From Rhodovulum tesquicola (GTDB taxonomy: Bacteria > Pseudomonadota > Alphaproteobacteria > Rhodobacterales > Rhodobacteraceae), in NCBI RefSeq assembly GCF_024128855.1, contig NZ_JAMYDV010000016.1:1-64000 (forward strand): a stretch of DNA of 64,000 nt, read 5' to 3'. Numbering within the stretch: position 1 is the first letter of the stretch; each line of letters begins with the position of its first letter. Below the pieces are notes generated by a model. The model ran no database searches and was not told where the DNA came from. It was given only the letters and a program-made list of their open reading frames with translations. Positions 36,288-45,046 of this stretch are shown here, piece by piece. A program made the translations under genes and the position numbers.

Positions 36288-39200
36288 TCAAGCGGAACCG
36301 ACCTGCGCCAGCAGCGCGGCATTCCCGCCCGAGGCAGTGGTGTCGATGCACAGATGCCGTTCATGGCGGGCATGGGCGGTATCGGGCAGGCCGGTAATCA
36401 GCGGGATCAGCGGGCCGCCCCGCCGCGCCAGCGCCTGCGCATAGGTGCGCCCGGTGGCGGTGTCGCCCCACCAGAGCACGCCCGAGAACCCGGTGAGATG
36501 CTCCAGCAGATCGGGGGGCAGGGCCGCCGTTACGGGCACGGCGGACCCGCCCAGCGCGAGCACCGCTGCGGCCTGCGCCTCGGCCGCCGCCCGGCCGGGG
36601 CCGAGGCAGAGCAGGGGCGGTCGGGGATGGGTGGACAGGCGGTTCGATTCGCCGGTGGGGCCGGGCAGGGCAGAGGTCTCGCTGTCCTTTGCGGGGGGGG
36701 CTTCGGCCAGCGCGCGGGACAGGGTGTCGGCGGTCGCGCGGCCCTCGGGGGTGGTTGCCAGCGCGGGGGCGGGGCGGGCGGTGAAGCGGGGCAGGTAGGT
36801 CGGCCCGCCCGCCTTGGGGCCGGTGCCCGAGAGCCCCTCGCCGCCGAAGGGCTGGCTGCCCACCACGGCGCCGATCTGGTTGCGGTTGACATAGAGGTTG
36901 CCGACCGCCAGCCGCTCGGCTGCGTGCTGCACGCGGTCGTCGATGCGCGAATGCAGCCCGAAGGTCAGGCCGTAGCCGTTGGCGTTGACCGCGTCGATCA
37001 CGGCATCCAGCTCCTCGGCGCGGAAGGTGGCGACATGCAGGACGGGGCCGAAGATCTCGCGGTCGAGGGCGGCGATGCCGGGCACGCGGATCAGCGTGGG
37101 CGACAGGAAATGGCCGGTTCCGGGCGCCGGGGCCTGCCACAGCACGCGGGTTTCGGCCCGGGCCCGGGCGATATGGGCGGAGAAGTCGCGAAGGGCGGCG
37201 GCCTCGATCAGCGGGCCGATATCGGTGTCGAGGTGCCAGGGATCCCCCAGTCGCAGCTCGGCCATGGCGCCGGTCAGCATGGTCAGGAAAGCGTCGGCGA
37301 TGTCCTGCTGCACATAAAGGCAGCGCAGCGCCGAACAGCGCTGGCCCGCCGACTGGAAGGCCGAGGCGATCACGTCGCGCACCGCCTGTTCCGGCAGCGC
37401 GGTCGAATCCACCACCATCGCGTTCAGCCCGCCGGTTTCCGCGATCAGCGGCGTGCCCGGCGCCATGTGGTCGGCCATGGCGCGGGCGATGATCCGGGCG
37501 GTTTCGGTCGCGCCGGTAAAGGCCACGCCTTTGACGCGGGGATCGGCGGTCAGCCGCGCGCCCACCGTCGCGCCGTCGCCGGGCACCAGTTGCAGCGCGT
37601 CGCGCGGCACGCCCGCCGCGTGCAGCAGGCGGACCGCGCAATGGGCGATCAGCGGGGTCTGTTCGGCGGGTTTGGCCAGCACTGCATTGCCCGTGGCGAG
37701 CGCCGCTGAAATCTGGCCGGTGAAGATCGCGAGCGGGAAGTTCCAGGGCGAGATGCAGGCAAAGACGCCGCGGGGCGGCGCGTCCAGCGTTTCGGCCCGG
37801 GCGGCGTAATAGCGCAGGAAATCCACCGCCTCGCGCAGTTCGCCGACCGCGTCGGGCAGGCATTTGCCCGCCTCGCGCGCGAGAAGGGCGAAGAACGCGC
37901 CGAAATGATCCTCGTAGAGATTGGCGGCGCGGCGCAGGATCGCGGCGCGTTCGGCGGGCGGCGCGTTCCACGGCCGGGCGGCGGCCAGCGCGGCTTCGAC
38001 ATCCGCCGCCGAGGCCGGGCGGACATGGCCCACGATATCGGCCGGATCGGCCGGGTTCAGGACAGGCGCGGCCGCGTCGGGCGCGGTTGACCCGGCGATC
38101 AGGGGGGCGGCCTCGAACCGGGTGGCGCGGTGGGGCGCGCGCGCGGCCTCGATCATCGCCAGATCGGGGGCATGGGCCAGATCCCAGCCGCGGGAGTTGC
38201 GGCGTTCGGGGCCGAACAGCGCAGGCGCGCGGGCAATCGCGGGATGTTCGGGGGCGTCCAGATGCGCCTCGATTTCGGCCAGCGGGTCGGCGGCGACGGC
38301 TTCGGGGGGCACGGTCTCGTCCACGATCCGGTTGACGAAGGAACTGTTCGCGCCGTTCTCCAGCAGGCGCCGCACGAGATAGGCCAGCAGGTCGCGATGT
38401 GCGCCGACGGGGGCATAGATGCGGCAGCGGGCGCCGTCCTGCCGGGCCATCACCAGATCGTGCAGCGTCTCGCCCATGCCATGCAGGCGCTGGAATTCGA
38501 ACGCCTCGCGGTCCGCGCCCATGTCGAGGATCGCGGCGACGGTGTGGGCGTTATGCGTGGCGAATTGCGGATAGATCCGGTCGGTCATGCCCAGCAACCT
38601 GCGGGCATTGGCGAGGTAGCTCACATCGGTCGCGGCCTTGCGGGTGAAGACCGGGAAGCCGTCCACGCCCATCACCTGTGCGCGCTTGATCTCTGTATCC
38701 CAATAGGCGCCCTTGACCAGCCGCACCATCAGGCGGCGGTCAAGGCGACAGGCCAGCGCATGGAGCCAGTCCAGCACCAGCCCCGCGCGCGGGCCGTAAG
38801 CCTGCACCACCACGCCGAACCCGTCCCATCCGGCAAGGCGCGGATCGGCCAGCACGGCGGCGATCACGTCGAGCGAGAGGGCCAGCCGGTCGGCCTCCTC
38901 GGCATCGACATTCAGGCCGATCCCGGCCTCGCGCGCCATCAGCGCCAGATGCAGCAGGCGCGGGGCAAGCTCGGCCATTACCCGGTCGCGCTGGGCGACT
39001 TCGTAGCGGGGGTGCAGCGCCGAGAGCTTGACCGAGATGCCGGGATTGGCGCGGATATCGGCGGATGTGGCGGCCGTGGCGATCCGGGCGATGGCCTGCG
39101 CATATGCGTCCAGATAGCGGGTGGCGTCGGCCTCGGTGCGGGCGGCCTCGCCCAGCATGTCGTAGGAATAGGTGTAGCCCCGCGCCTCCATCCCGGCGGC

Positions 39201-39749
39201 GCGGTCCATGGCGGCCCCGATGGTTTCGCCCAGGACGAACTGGCGGCCCATCTCGCGCATGACGCGCGCGACGGCGGCGCGGATCACCGGCTCGCCCAGC
39301 CGCCGGACCGCGCCTTTCAGCGTGGCGGCAAGGCCGGGCTGGGGGTCGTCCAGCACCCGGCCGGTCAGCATCAAGGCCCAGGTCGAGGCATTGACCAGCG
39401 GCGAGGCGGATTTGCCAAGGTGGCGGCCCCAGTCCGACGGCGCGATCTTGTCCTCGATCAGGGCGTCCATGGTTTCGGCGTCGGGGACGCGCAGCAGCGC
39501 CTCGGCGAGGCACATGAGCGCCACGCCCTCTTCGGTCGAAAGGCCGTATTCGGCCAGGAACACCTCCATCAATCCGGGGCGGTCCTGGGCGCGGATGTCG
39601 CGGACCAGATCGGCGGCGGCGGTGCAGATGCGGGCGCGGGCGGCGATATCCAGCCCGGTTTCGGCCAGCAGGCGTTTCAGGGCCGGGCCTTCGGGCGCGT
39701 AGGTGGCGGCCTCGATCCGGGTGCGGAGGGCGGCGATCTGGTCGGTCAT
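36288..39749 (-). CDS. putA: Bifunctional proline dehydrogenase / P5C dehydrogenase
   Basis: Oxidises proline to glutamate in two steps with substrate channelling, at the inner membrane. The 1153 residues comprise an N-terminal helical region, the TIM-barrel proline dehydrogenase (KLSALHPRYE, LVKGAYWDTEIK, about 170-470), the aldehyde dehydrogenase domain (catalytic Cys in SAGQRCSALR near 805, Glu in AETGGLNAM near 770), and a C-terminal domain. There is no N-terminal ribbon-helix-helix repressor domain, so autoregulation of the E. coli kind is not expected. The divergent Lrp-type gene is the likely regulator. Confidence 0.95.
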   Translation of the reverse strand: MTDQIAALRTRIEAATYAPEGPALKRLLAETGLDIAARARICTAAADLVRDIRAQDRPGLMEVFLAEYGLSTEEGVALMCLAEALLRVPDAETMDALIEDKIAPSDWGRHLGKSASPLVNASTWALMLTGRVLDDPQPGLAATLKGAVRRLGEPVIRAAVARVMREMGRQFVLGETIGAAMDRAAGMEARGYTYSYDMLGEAARTEADATRYLDAYAQAIARIATAATSADIRANPGISVKLSALHPRYEVAQRDRVMAELAPRLLHLALMAREAGIGLNVDAEEADRLALSLDVIAAVLADPRLAGWDGFGVVVQAYGPRAGLVLDWLHALACRLDRRLMVRLVKGAYWDTEIKRAQVMGVDGFPVFTRKAATDVSYLANARRLLGMTDRIYPQFATHNAHTVAAILDMGADREAFEFQRLHGMGETLHDLVMARQDGARCRIYAPVGAHRDLLAYLVRRLLENGANSSFVNRIVDETVPPEAVAADPLAEIEAHLDAPEHPAIARAPALFGPERRNSRGWDLAHAPDLAMIEAARAPHRATRFEAAPLIAGSTAPDAAAPVLNPADPADIVGHVRPASAADVEAALAAARPWNAPPAERAAILRRAANLYEDHFGAFFALLAREAGKCLPDAVGELREAVDFLRYYAARAETLDAPPRGVFACISPWNFPLAIFTGQISAALATGNAVLAKPAEQTPLIAHCAVRLLHAAGVPRDALQLVPGDGATVGARLTADPRVKGVAFTGATETARIIARAMADHMAPGTPLIAETGGLNAMVVDSTALPEQAVRDVIASAFQSAGQRCSALRCLYVQQDIADAFLTMLTGAMAELRLGDPWHLDTDIGPLIEAAALRDFSAHIARARAETRVLWQAPAPGTGHFLSPTLIRVPGIAALDREIFGPVLHVATFRAEELDAVIDAVNANGYGLTFGLHSRIDDRVQHAAERLAVGNLYVNRNQIGAVVGSQPFGGEGLSGTGPKAGGPTYLPRFTARPAPALATTPEGRATADTLSRALAEAPPAKDSETSALPGPTGESNRLSTHPRPPLLCLGPGRAAAEAQAAAVLALGGSAVPVTAALPPDLLEHLTGFSGVLWWGDTATGRTYAQALARRGGPLIPLITGLPDTAHARHERHLCIDTTASGGNAALLAQVGSA

Positions 39750-39850
39750 GGCGTTTTCCCTGTTGATGGGACAGTATAGCGTGGTCGGGATGGTCCGTTC
39801 GGCCGGGTTTGGACATTTCGACAGGTGATCCGTCTGAAAATGGGGGCAAG

Positions 39851-40330
39851 ATGATGCCGGATGATCCCGTGCCGCTGGACCGCCACGACCGCGCGATTCT
39901 GGACATTCTGGCCGGGGAGGGACGCATCCCGGTGGCCGAACTTGCCCGCCGGATCGGGCTGTCCAAGACGCCGACGTTGGCGCGGATGCGGCGGTTGGAG
40001 GAGGCGGGGATCATCACCGGCTACCGGGCGATGCTGAATCCGATCCGGCTGGGGCTGGCGCATGTCGCCTTTGTCGAGGTGCGGCTGTCGGACACGCGCG
40101 AGGCGGCGCTGCGGGCGTTCAACGCCGCGGTACGGGCGATCCCGGAAATCGAGGAATGCCACATGATCGCGGGCGGGTTCGACTACCTGCTGAAGGTGCG
40201 CACCGCCGACATGGCGCGCTATCGCGAGGTGATGGCCGTGCGGCTGTCGGGCCTGCCCCATGTGGCCAATACCTCGACCCATGTGGCGATGGAGGCGGTG
40301 AAGGATGCGGGGCTTGCCCGGCCGGGCTGA
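39851..40330 (+). CDS. putR: Lrp/AsnC-family regulator, PutR-like
   Basis: 159-residue regulator with an AsnC-type HTH (DRAILDILAGEGRIPVAELARRIGLSKTPTLARMRRLE, about 15-53, in parts) and a ligand-binding RAM domain (MIAGGFDYLLKVRTADMARY). Position divergent from putA with about 100 bases between them is the classic place for PutR, the proline-responsive activator described in Rhodobacter and Agrobacterium. Two consecutive ATGs (39851, 39854) are both possible starts. Confidence 0.88.
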   Translation: MMPDDPVPLDRHDRAILDILAGEGRIPVAELARRIGLSKTPTLARMRRLEEAGIITGYRAMLNPIRLGLAHVAFVEVRLSDTREAALRAFNAAVRAIPEIEECHMIAGGFDYLLKVRTADMARYREVMAVRLSGLPHVANTSTHVAMEAVKDAGLARPG

Positions 40331-40396
40331 GGGTTTGCGCGGGGGCGCCCGGCGCGTGCTAGAGTTCTGCACAGGACAACCACCGGGGAGAGAGAC

Positions 40397-41611
40397 ATGC
40401 GATTCGTCCTGAGCCTGCTGACCTGCGTCGCGCTGCCCGTGGCGGCGCTGGCCGAGGAGATGCGCGCCATCACCGGCAGCCTGATCTATCGCGAGCGGAT
40501 CGCGCTGCCGCCCGAGGCCGAGATGCTGCTGGAACTGCGCGACGGGGCGGGCGCGGTCGTGGTCAGCGAGGGCCAGCCGACCGGGGGCGCGCAGGTGCCG
40601 CTGCAATTCGCGGTCGAGGCGCCGGGGGTCGGGGCGTTCAGCCTGCGCGCGGCGCTTCGGCTGGAGGGCGAGATCCGCTGGCTGAGCGATGCGGTCGCGA
40701 TCGAGGCGGGCGAGGGGCCGGTGGAGGCGGGCGAGGTGCTGCTGAAGGGGTTCCGCCCGATGGGCTTTGCCACGACGATGAGCTGCGGCGAGCTGGTGGC
40801 GGAGCTGGGCTTTGTCGGCGAAGGGGCGCGGCTGCGGATCGGGGGACAGTATTTCGATCTGGTGCAGGAGGTGACGGCGTCCGGGGCGAAATTCGTGGCC
40901 GAGGGCGATCCGGAAACCTGGATCTGGACCAGGGGCGATGCCGCCACGCTGCGCCTGCACGGGGCGGAGTTCCCAGAATGCCGGGCGGCGCTGCCGGGCG
41001 ACAGCTATCGCGCGCGGGGCAATGAACCGGGCTGGACGCTGGAGATCGCAGGCGGGCAGATGCGCTATGCGGGCGACTATGGCGCGACCGAGATCGCCGC
41101 GCCGCTGCCCGAGCCCGGGATCGTGGAGGGCGCGCGCCGCTATGCCGCCGAAGGGGCGGATCTGGTGCTGGTGCTGGAACAGGCACTGTGCCGCGACACG
41201 ATGACCGGCATGCCCTATCCCGCGACGGCCTTGGTTAAAACCGGCGGTCAAAGCCTGTCGGGCTGCGGTGGCGATCCGCTGGACGTGCTGGCCGCCCATC
41301 CCTGGCGGGTCGAGGATATCGGGGGCGGTGGCATCGTCGAGTCCTCGAATGTCAGCATTGCCTTTGGCCGTGACGGGCGCGTGTCGGGCAGCGGCGGCTG
41401 CAACCGCTTCATGGGCGGGGCGGACCTGACCGGCGAGGGGCTGCGCATCGGGCCGGTCGCGGCGACGATGATGGCCTGTCCCGAGGCGCTGATGGATCAG
41501 GAGCGGCGCTTCTTCGAGGTGCTGGACCGGGTTGACCGCTTCGATGTGACGGAGGACGGGGCGCTGGTGCTGATCGGCGGGGACGCGGTTCTGGCGACTG
41601 CGCGCCGCTGA
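40397..41611 (+). CDS. Periplasmic multidomain protein: YbaY-like, MliC/DUF-like and META domain
   Basis: 404 residues. A signal peptide (RFVLSLLTCVALPVAALA, cleaved before EEM) is followed by a YbaY-type beta domain (ITGSLIYRERIALPPEAEMLLELRD, in parts), a middle domain with several cysteines (FPECRAALPGD, ALCRDTMTGMPYPATALV), and a C-terminal META/HslJ domain with GSGGCNRFMGGADLTG and TMMACPEALMDQERRFFEVL. All three modules are envelope proteins of unclear stress or inhibitor roles. GGGGAGAGAGAC precedes ATG 40397. It seems monocistronic, ahead of the intron-bearing tRNA gene. Confidence 0.85.
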   Translation: MRFVLSLLTCVALPVAALAEEMRAITGSLIYRERIALPPEAEMLLELRDGAGAVVVSEGQPTGGAQVPLQFAVEAPGVGAFSLRAALRLEGEIRWLSDAVAIEAGEGPVEAGEVLLKGFRPMGFATTMSCGELVAELGFVGEGARLRIGGQYFDLVQEVTASGAKFVAEGDPETWIWTRGDAATLRLHGAEFPECRAALPGDSYRARGNEPGWTLEIAGGQMRYAGDYGATEIAAPLPEPGIVEGARRYAAEGADLVLVLEQALCRDTMTGMPYPATALVKTGGQSLSGCGGDPLDVLAAHPWRVEDIGGGGIVESSNVSIAFGRDGRVSGSGGCNRFMGGADLTGEGLRIGPVAATMMACPEALMDQERRFFEVLDRVDRFDVTEDGALVLIGGDAVLATARR

Positions 41612-41658
41612 GGCTTTCCCTTGGCGCGGCGGGCGGCTATGGTCCGCGCCAGCGACTT

Positions 41659-41959
41659 GCGGACGTGGCGAAATCGGTAGACGCAGCAGACTTTGATTGG
41701 AGTGCCCGCGCGGAAACGCGCGGTGCAGAACCGCTCAAATTCGGGGAACGCTAACGGGCCAAGGCCCCAAGCCAATCCCGAGCCAAGCCCCCACGGGGGA
41801 AGGTGTAGAGACTGGACGGGCGGCGCCTAAAGCCCAGGCTGGCCATGGCGAAGGGACAGTCCAGACCACGAACGCCTGATGGCGGCGGCGAAAGTCGAAG
41901 TGGTACGAAAATCTGCTTCTCGCACGAGAGTACGGGTTCGAGTCCCGTCGTCCGCACCA
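41659..41959 (+). tRNA. tRNA-Leu(UAA), split by a group I intron
   Basis: Exon 1 is 41659-41693 and exon 2 is 41908-41959, together 87 nt. Acceptor stem GCGGACG pairs with CGTCCGC; D-stem GCG pairs with CGC; anticodon stem GCAGA (41686-41690) pairs with TCTGC (41912-41916); the joined loop reads CTTAAAA, giving anticodon UAA. The long variable arm TTCTCG..CGAGAG and T-stem ACGGG/CCCGT are normal for tRNA-Leu. CCA is encoded at 41957-41959. The continuous sequence cannot fold as a tRNA without removal of 214 nt between U34 and A35. Confidence 0.95.
41694..41907 (+). ncRNA. Group I intron (IC3-like ribozyme) in tRNA-Leu(UAA)
   Basis: Helices I could draw: P1 exon ACTT (41690-41693) with intron GAGT (41700-41703), with the required U-G pair at the splice site; P2 41706-41712/41717-41723 with a GAAA loop; P3 CCGCTC 41731-41736/GGGCGG 41818-41823; P4 TTCGGG 41740-41745/CCCGAG 41777-41782; P5 GGGCC/GGCCC; P6 CCCCC/GGGGG; P7 CTGGAC 41812-41817/GTCCAG 41859-41864; P8 CGCC 41824-41827/GGCG 41847-41850; P9 ACCAC 41865-41869/GTGGT 41900-41904. 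The last base is G (omega-G, 41907). Intron GATT could pair with exon AATC as P10. It is short, has no homing endonuclease, and inserts at the same site as cyanobacterial and plastid tRNA-Leu introns. Confidence 0.93.
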
Positions 41960-41975
41960 CCCCCCAAGGGGGGGG

Positions 41976-43130
41976 TCAGGCCCGCGCCGCCATCGCCGCG
42001 GCGAAGCGTTCGAACAGGTAATAGCTGTCCTGCGGGCCGGGGCTGGCCTCGGGGTGATACTGCACGCTGAACACGGGCCGGTCGGCCATGCGGATCCCGC
42101 AATTCGAGCCGTCGAAGAGCGAGACATGGGTTTCGACCACGCCTGCGGGCAGGGTCTGGCTGTCCACGGTGAAGCCGTGATTCATCGAGGTGATCTCGAC
42201 CTTGCCGGTTTCCAGATCCTTGACCGGATGGTTCGCGCCGTGATGGCCGTGGTTCATCTTGATCGTCTTCGCGCCCAGCGCCAGCGCCAGCATCTGGTGG
42301 CCAAGGCAGATGCCGAAGAGCGGAATGTCGCGTTTCAGCACCTTGCGGATCATCGGCACGGCATAATCGCCGGTCGCCGCCGGATCGCCCGGCCCGTTCG
42401 ACAGGAACACGCCATCGGGGTTCAGCGCCAGAACGTCCTCGGCGGTGGCGGTGGCGGGCAGGACGGTCACGTCACAGCCCGCCGAGGCGAGGCAGCGCAG
42501 GATGTTGCGTTTCGCGCCATAATCCAGCGCGACGACCCGATGTCCCGGCCCCTCGCGCCGCTGATGGCCCTGGGGCCAGGCCCAGCGCATCTCGTCCCAG
42601 CGATAGCTTTGCGCGCAGGTCACGTCGCGGGCCAGATCGAGGCCGACAAGGCCCGACCAGGCGCGCGCCCGGGCCACCATCTTCTCGATGTCGAAGCGGC
42701 CTTCGGGGTCATGGGCCAGCGCCACATGCGGCGCACCCTGCTGGCGGATCGCGCGGGTCAGGCGCCGGGTGTCGATGCCGCCGATGCCGATGCGGCCACG
42801 CCGGGCCAGCCAGTCCTTCAACGCGCCGGCCGCGCGCCAGTTCGAGGGTTCGGTCGGATCCCATTTGACGACCATGCCCGCGGCGACCGGCTCGGCGGTC
42901 TCGTCATCCTCGGGATTGACGCCGACATTGCCGACATGGGGGAAGGTGAAGGTCACCACCTGCCCGGCATAGGAGGGGTCGGTCATGATCTCCTGGTAGC
43001 CGGTCATGGCGGTGTTGAAGCACAGTTCCGCCACCGTCTCGCCGGTCGCGCCGAAGCCTTGCCCGTAGAACACGGTGCCGTCGGCGAGCGTCAGGCAGGC
43101 GGTCGGGCGGGTTTGGGGGGCGGCGAACAT
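41976..43130 (-). CDS. carA: Carbamoyl phosphate synthase small subunit
   Basis: Glutaminase subunit supplying ammonia to CarB for carbamoyl phosphate, used in arginine and pyrimidine synthesis. The 384 residues contain the N-terminal LADGTVFYGQGFGATGETVAE domain and a class I glutamine amidotransferase domain with the nucleophile Cys in LFGICLGHQMLALALG near 273 and the His-Glu pair in VQYHPEASPGPQ. ATG 43130 gives MFAAPQTRPTA. carB is not adjacent. It converges on the intron-bearing tRNA gene, 16 bases apart, and is divergent from the YqeY gene across 181 bases. Confidence 0.95.
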   Translation of the reverse strand: MFAAPQTRPTACLTLADGTVFYGQGFGATGETVAELCFNTAMTGYQEIMTDPSYAGQVVTFTFPHVGNVGVNPEDDETAEPVAAGMVVKWDPTEPSNWRAAGALKDWLARRGRIGIGGIDTRRLTRAIRQQGAPHVALAHDPEGRFDIEKMVARARAWSGLVGLDLARDVTCAQSYRWDEMRWAWPQGHQRREGPGHRVVALDYGAKRNILRCLASAGCDVTVLPATATAEDVLALNPDGVFLSNGPGDPAATGDYAVPMIRKVLKRDIPLFGICLGHQMLALALGAKTIKMNHGHHGANHPVKDLETGKVEITSMNHGFTVDSQTLPAGVVETHVSLFDGSNCGIRMADRPVFSVQYHPEASPGPQDSYYLFERFAAAMAARA

Positions 43131-43311
43131 CGGGCTCTCCTTGGGCAGAATCCGGCGGACACTAGGCCCCGGGGGGCAAAGAATCAAGGGTTGCGGCAAA
43201 ATGTGAAGTTTCGTGATTTCAATGGGTTGACCCTTTTGGCCGGGCTTGCCTCGCCCGGAGGGGGACACTATGTTGTCGCCCCTGACGCGCAACCGAGCCA
43301 GGGGATGCCCG

Positions 43312-43770
43312 ATGGACCTGAGAACCCGCATCTCGACCGCGCTGACGGCCGCGATGAAGTCCCGCGAAGCGGAGCGGCTGGGCACGCTGCGGCTGATCAA
43401 TGCCGCGATCAAGGACAAGGATATCGCGCTGCGCGGCGAGGGTGTCGAGGAAGGCGTGGGCGAGGCCGAGGTTCTGGCGATCCTCGGCCGCATGATCAAG
43501 CAGCGCCAGGAAAGCGCGCGCGCCTATGACGAGGGCGGGCGGCTCGATCTGGCGGAGGCCGAGCGCGCCGAGATCGCCGTGATCGAGGAATTCCTGCCGC
43601 GCCAGCTGAGCGAGGCCGAGGTGGCGCAGGCGGTCGATGACGCGATTGCGCGGACCGGCGCCGCCTCGATCCGCGACATGGGTCGGGTGATGGGCGTGCT
43701 CAAGGCCGATTATGCGGGGCGCATGGATTTCGGCGCGGTCGGCCCCAGGGTGCGCGAGCGCCTTGCCTGA
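43312..43770 (+). CDS. GatB/YqeY domain-containing protein
   Basis: 152-residue protein matching the YqeY family: LRTRISTALTAAMKSREAERLGTLRLINAAIKDK at the N-terminus (in parts), ILGRMIKQRQESARAYDEGGR, EEFLPRQLSEAEV, and MGRVMGVLKADYAGRMDFGAV. The fold is shared with the tail of GatB, an amidotransferase subunit, and may bind tRNA; cellular role is undefined. ATG 43312 gives the normal family start. A short palindrome CCGGGC-TTGCCTC-GCCCGG lies upstream near 43240. Confidence 0.9.
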   Translation: MDLRTRISTALTAAMKSREAERLGTLRLINAAIKDKDIALRGEGVEEGVGEAEVLAILGRMIKQRQESARAYDEGGRLDLAEAERAEIAVIEEFLPRQLSEAEVAQAVDDAIARTGAASIRDMGRVMGVLKADYAGRMDFGAVGPRVRERLA

Positions 43771-43925
43771 CGGCGGGGCAGGGGGGCGGGCTTGCATCCG
43801 CGCGGCGCGGCGCCATGTCCTCGCAGGAGATTGTTAGGAAAGACGGGCTAGAAGGTCGGGGGCGGGTTTCGCCCATGCACGCGCGGCGCTATGCTGATGG
43901 CCGGAACCGAGACAGGACGAAAACG

Positions 43926-44261
43926 ATGTTGATGAAACTCCTCAAGAGCGTGCGACCCGAGGACTGGCCCGCGGTCATCCTGCGCGGCGCGGCGCTGGTG
44001 CTGATCGTGAGCCACCTGATCGCGTTCTTCTTCATCTACTCGCATTTCATCTTCATCCTCACCGCATTGGTGATGGGCCTGCTGCTCGCGCGCGAGATGT
44101 ACGAGGACCTGGCCCAGCGGTTCTTCCGGCTCAAGGCGCAGGCCTATGAGAAGGACCTGATGGAGCGGCAGGACCAGACCGAGCCGCCCGGGCGCGACTC
44201 GCTGCTGATCGAGGGGCGGCCCTCGATGAAGGACATCACCGACCGGGTCACGCGCAACTGA
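43926..44261 (+). CDS. Small membrane protein, unknown function
   Basis: 111 residues. Two hydrophobic helices ([21 protein letters not shown] and [15 protein letters not shown]) are followed by a charged cytoplasmic helix ([23 protein letters not shown], in parts). No family recognised. ATG 43926 is preceded by GACAGGACG. Its last 14 bases overlap the end of the convergent lipB gene. Confidence 0.72.
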   Translation: MLMKLLKSVRPEDWPAVILRGAALVLIVSHLIAFFFIYSHFIFILTALVMGLLLAREMYEDLAQRFFRLKAQAYEKDLMERQDQTEPPGRDSLLIEGRPSMKDITDRVTRN

Positions 44262-44931
44262 CCCGCGCGGTCGGCGGTGCAGGGCCGAACGCCCGGTCGA
44301 AATTCCGCGCCAGCGCCACGTCCAGATCGGCCATCGTCACGGGCAGGCCCAGATCGACAAGGCTGGTGACGCCGTGTTCGCGGATGCCGCAGGGCACGAT
44401 TCCGTCATAATGCGTGAGGTCGGGTTCGACATTGATCGAGAGCCCGTGAAAGCTGATCCAGCGGCGCAGGCGCACCCCGATGGCGGCGATCTTGTCCTCG
44501 CGTGGGGCGCCGGTGGGGCCCGGGGGCAGGTCGGGGCGGGCCACCCAGACGCCGACGCGGCCCGCCCGCCGCTCGCCCGCGACGTTGAACTCGGCCAGCG
44601 TGGCGATCACCCATTCCTCCAGTTGCCAGACGAATCGGCGCACGTCGCGCCCGCGCGCGCCCACATCCAGCATCACATAGACCACCCGCTGGCCCGGCCC
44701 GTGATAGGTGTATTGCCCGCCGCGCGGCGTGGGAAACACCGGAAACCGGCCCGGATCCGTCAGGTCGGAAGGGTTTGCCGAGGTGCCCGCGGTGTAAAGC
44801 GGGGGATGTTCGACCAGCCAGATCGCCTCGCGGGCCCGGCCTGCCGCGATCGCCTCGGCGCGGGCCTCCATCGCGGCGCAGATCCCGGGATAGGACGAAA
44901 AACCCTCGAAAACGGTCCATTCCGGCCGCAT
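44248..44931 (-). CDS. lipB: Octanoyl-(acyl carrier protein) transferase
   Basis: Transfers octanoyl groups from ACP to lipoyl domains, the first step of lipoate synthesis. The 227 residues hold the LipB signature [20 protein letters not shown], the catalytic Lys region [19 protein letters not shown], and the catalytic Cys in [15 protein letters not shown] near 180. AGGAAAGG precedes ATG 44931. lipA is not in the window. The 3' end overlaps the convergent small membrane protein gene. Confidence 0.95.
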   Translation of the reverse strand: MRPEWTVFEGFSSYPGICAAMEARAEAIAAGRAREAIWLVEHPPLYTAGTSANPSDLTDPGRFPVFPTPRGGQYTYHGPGQRVVYVMLDVGARGRDVRRFVWQLEEWVIATLAEFNVAGERRAGRVGVWVARPDLPPGPTGAPREDKIAAIGVRLRRWISFHGLSINVEPDLTHYDGIVPCGIREHGVTSLVDLGLPVTMADLDVALARNFDRAFGPAPPTARVSCA

Positions 44932-45046
44932 GGTCGTCCTTTCCTGCCTTGACAGCTTTCACCGGTCGCCGCGACACTTTGCTGATCCGGGTGTAGCCGG
45001 GCGCGCGTGTGTGACAGCGCCGAAAGTGCTTTTCGGGAGAGATGGC

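Noticed and set aside
41735..42127. Open frames over the tRNA-Leu intron (possible homing endonuclease)
   Set aside because: They run through the exon 2 and carA end, on the opposite strand, and show no LAGLIDADG, GIY-YIG or HNH motif.
44930..45046. Upstream extension of the peptidoglycan-binding-like protein to 44930
   Set aside because: It would overlap the lipB start and push the clear signal peptide 40 residues inside the protein.
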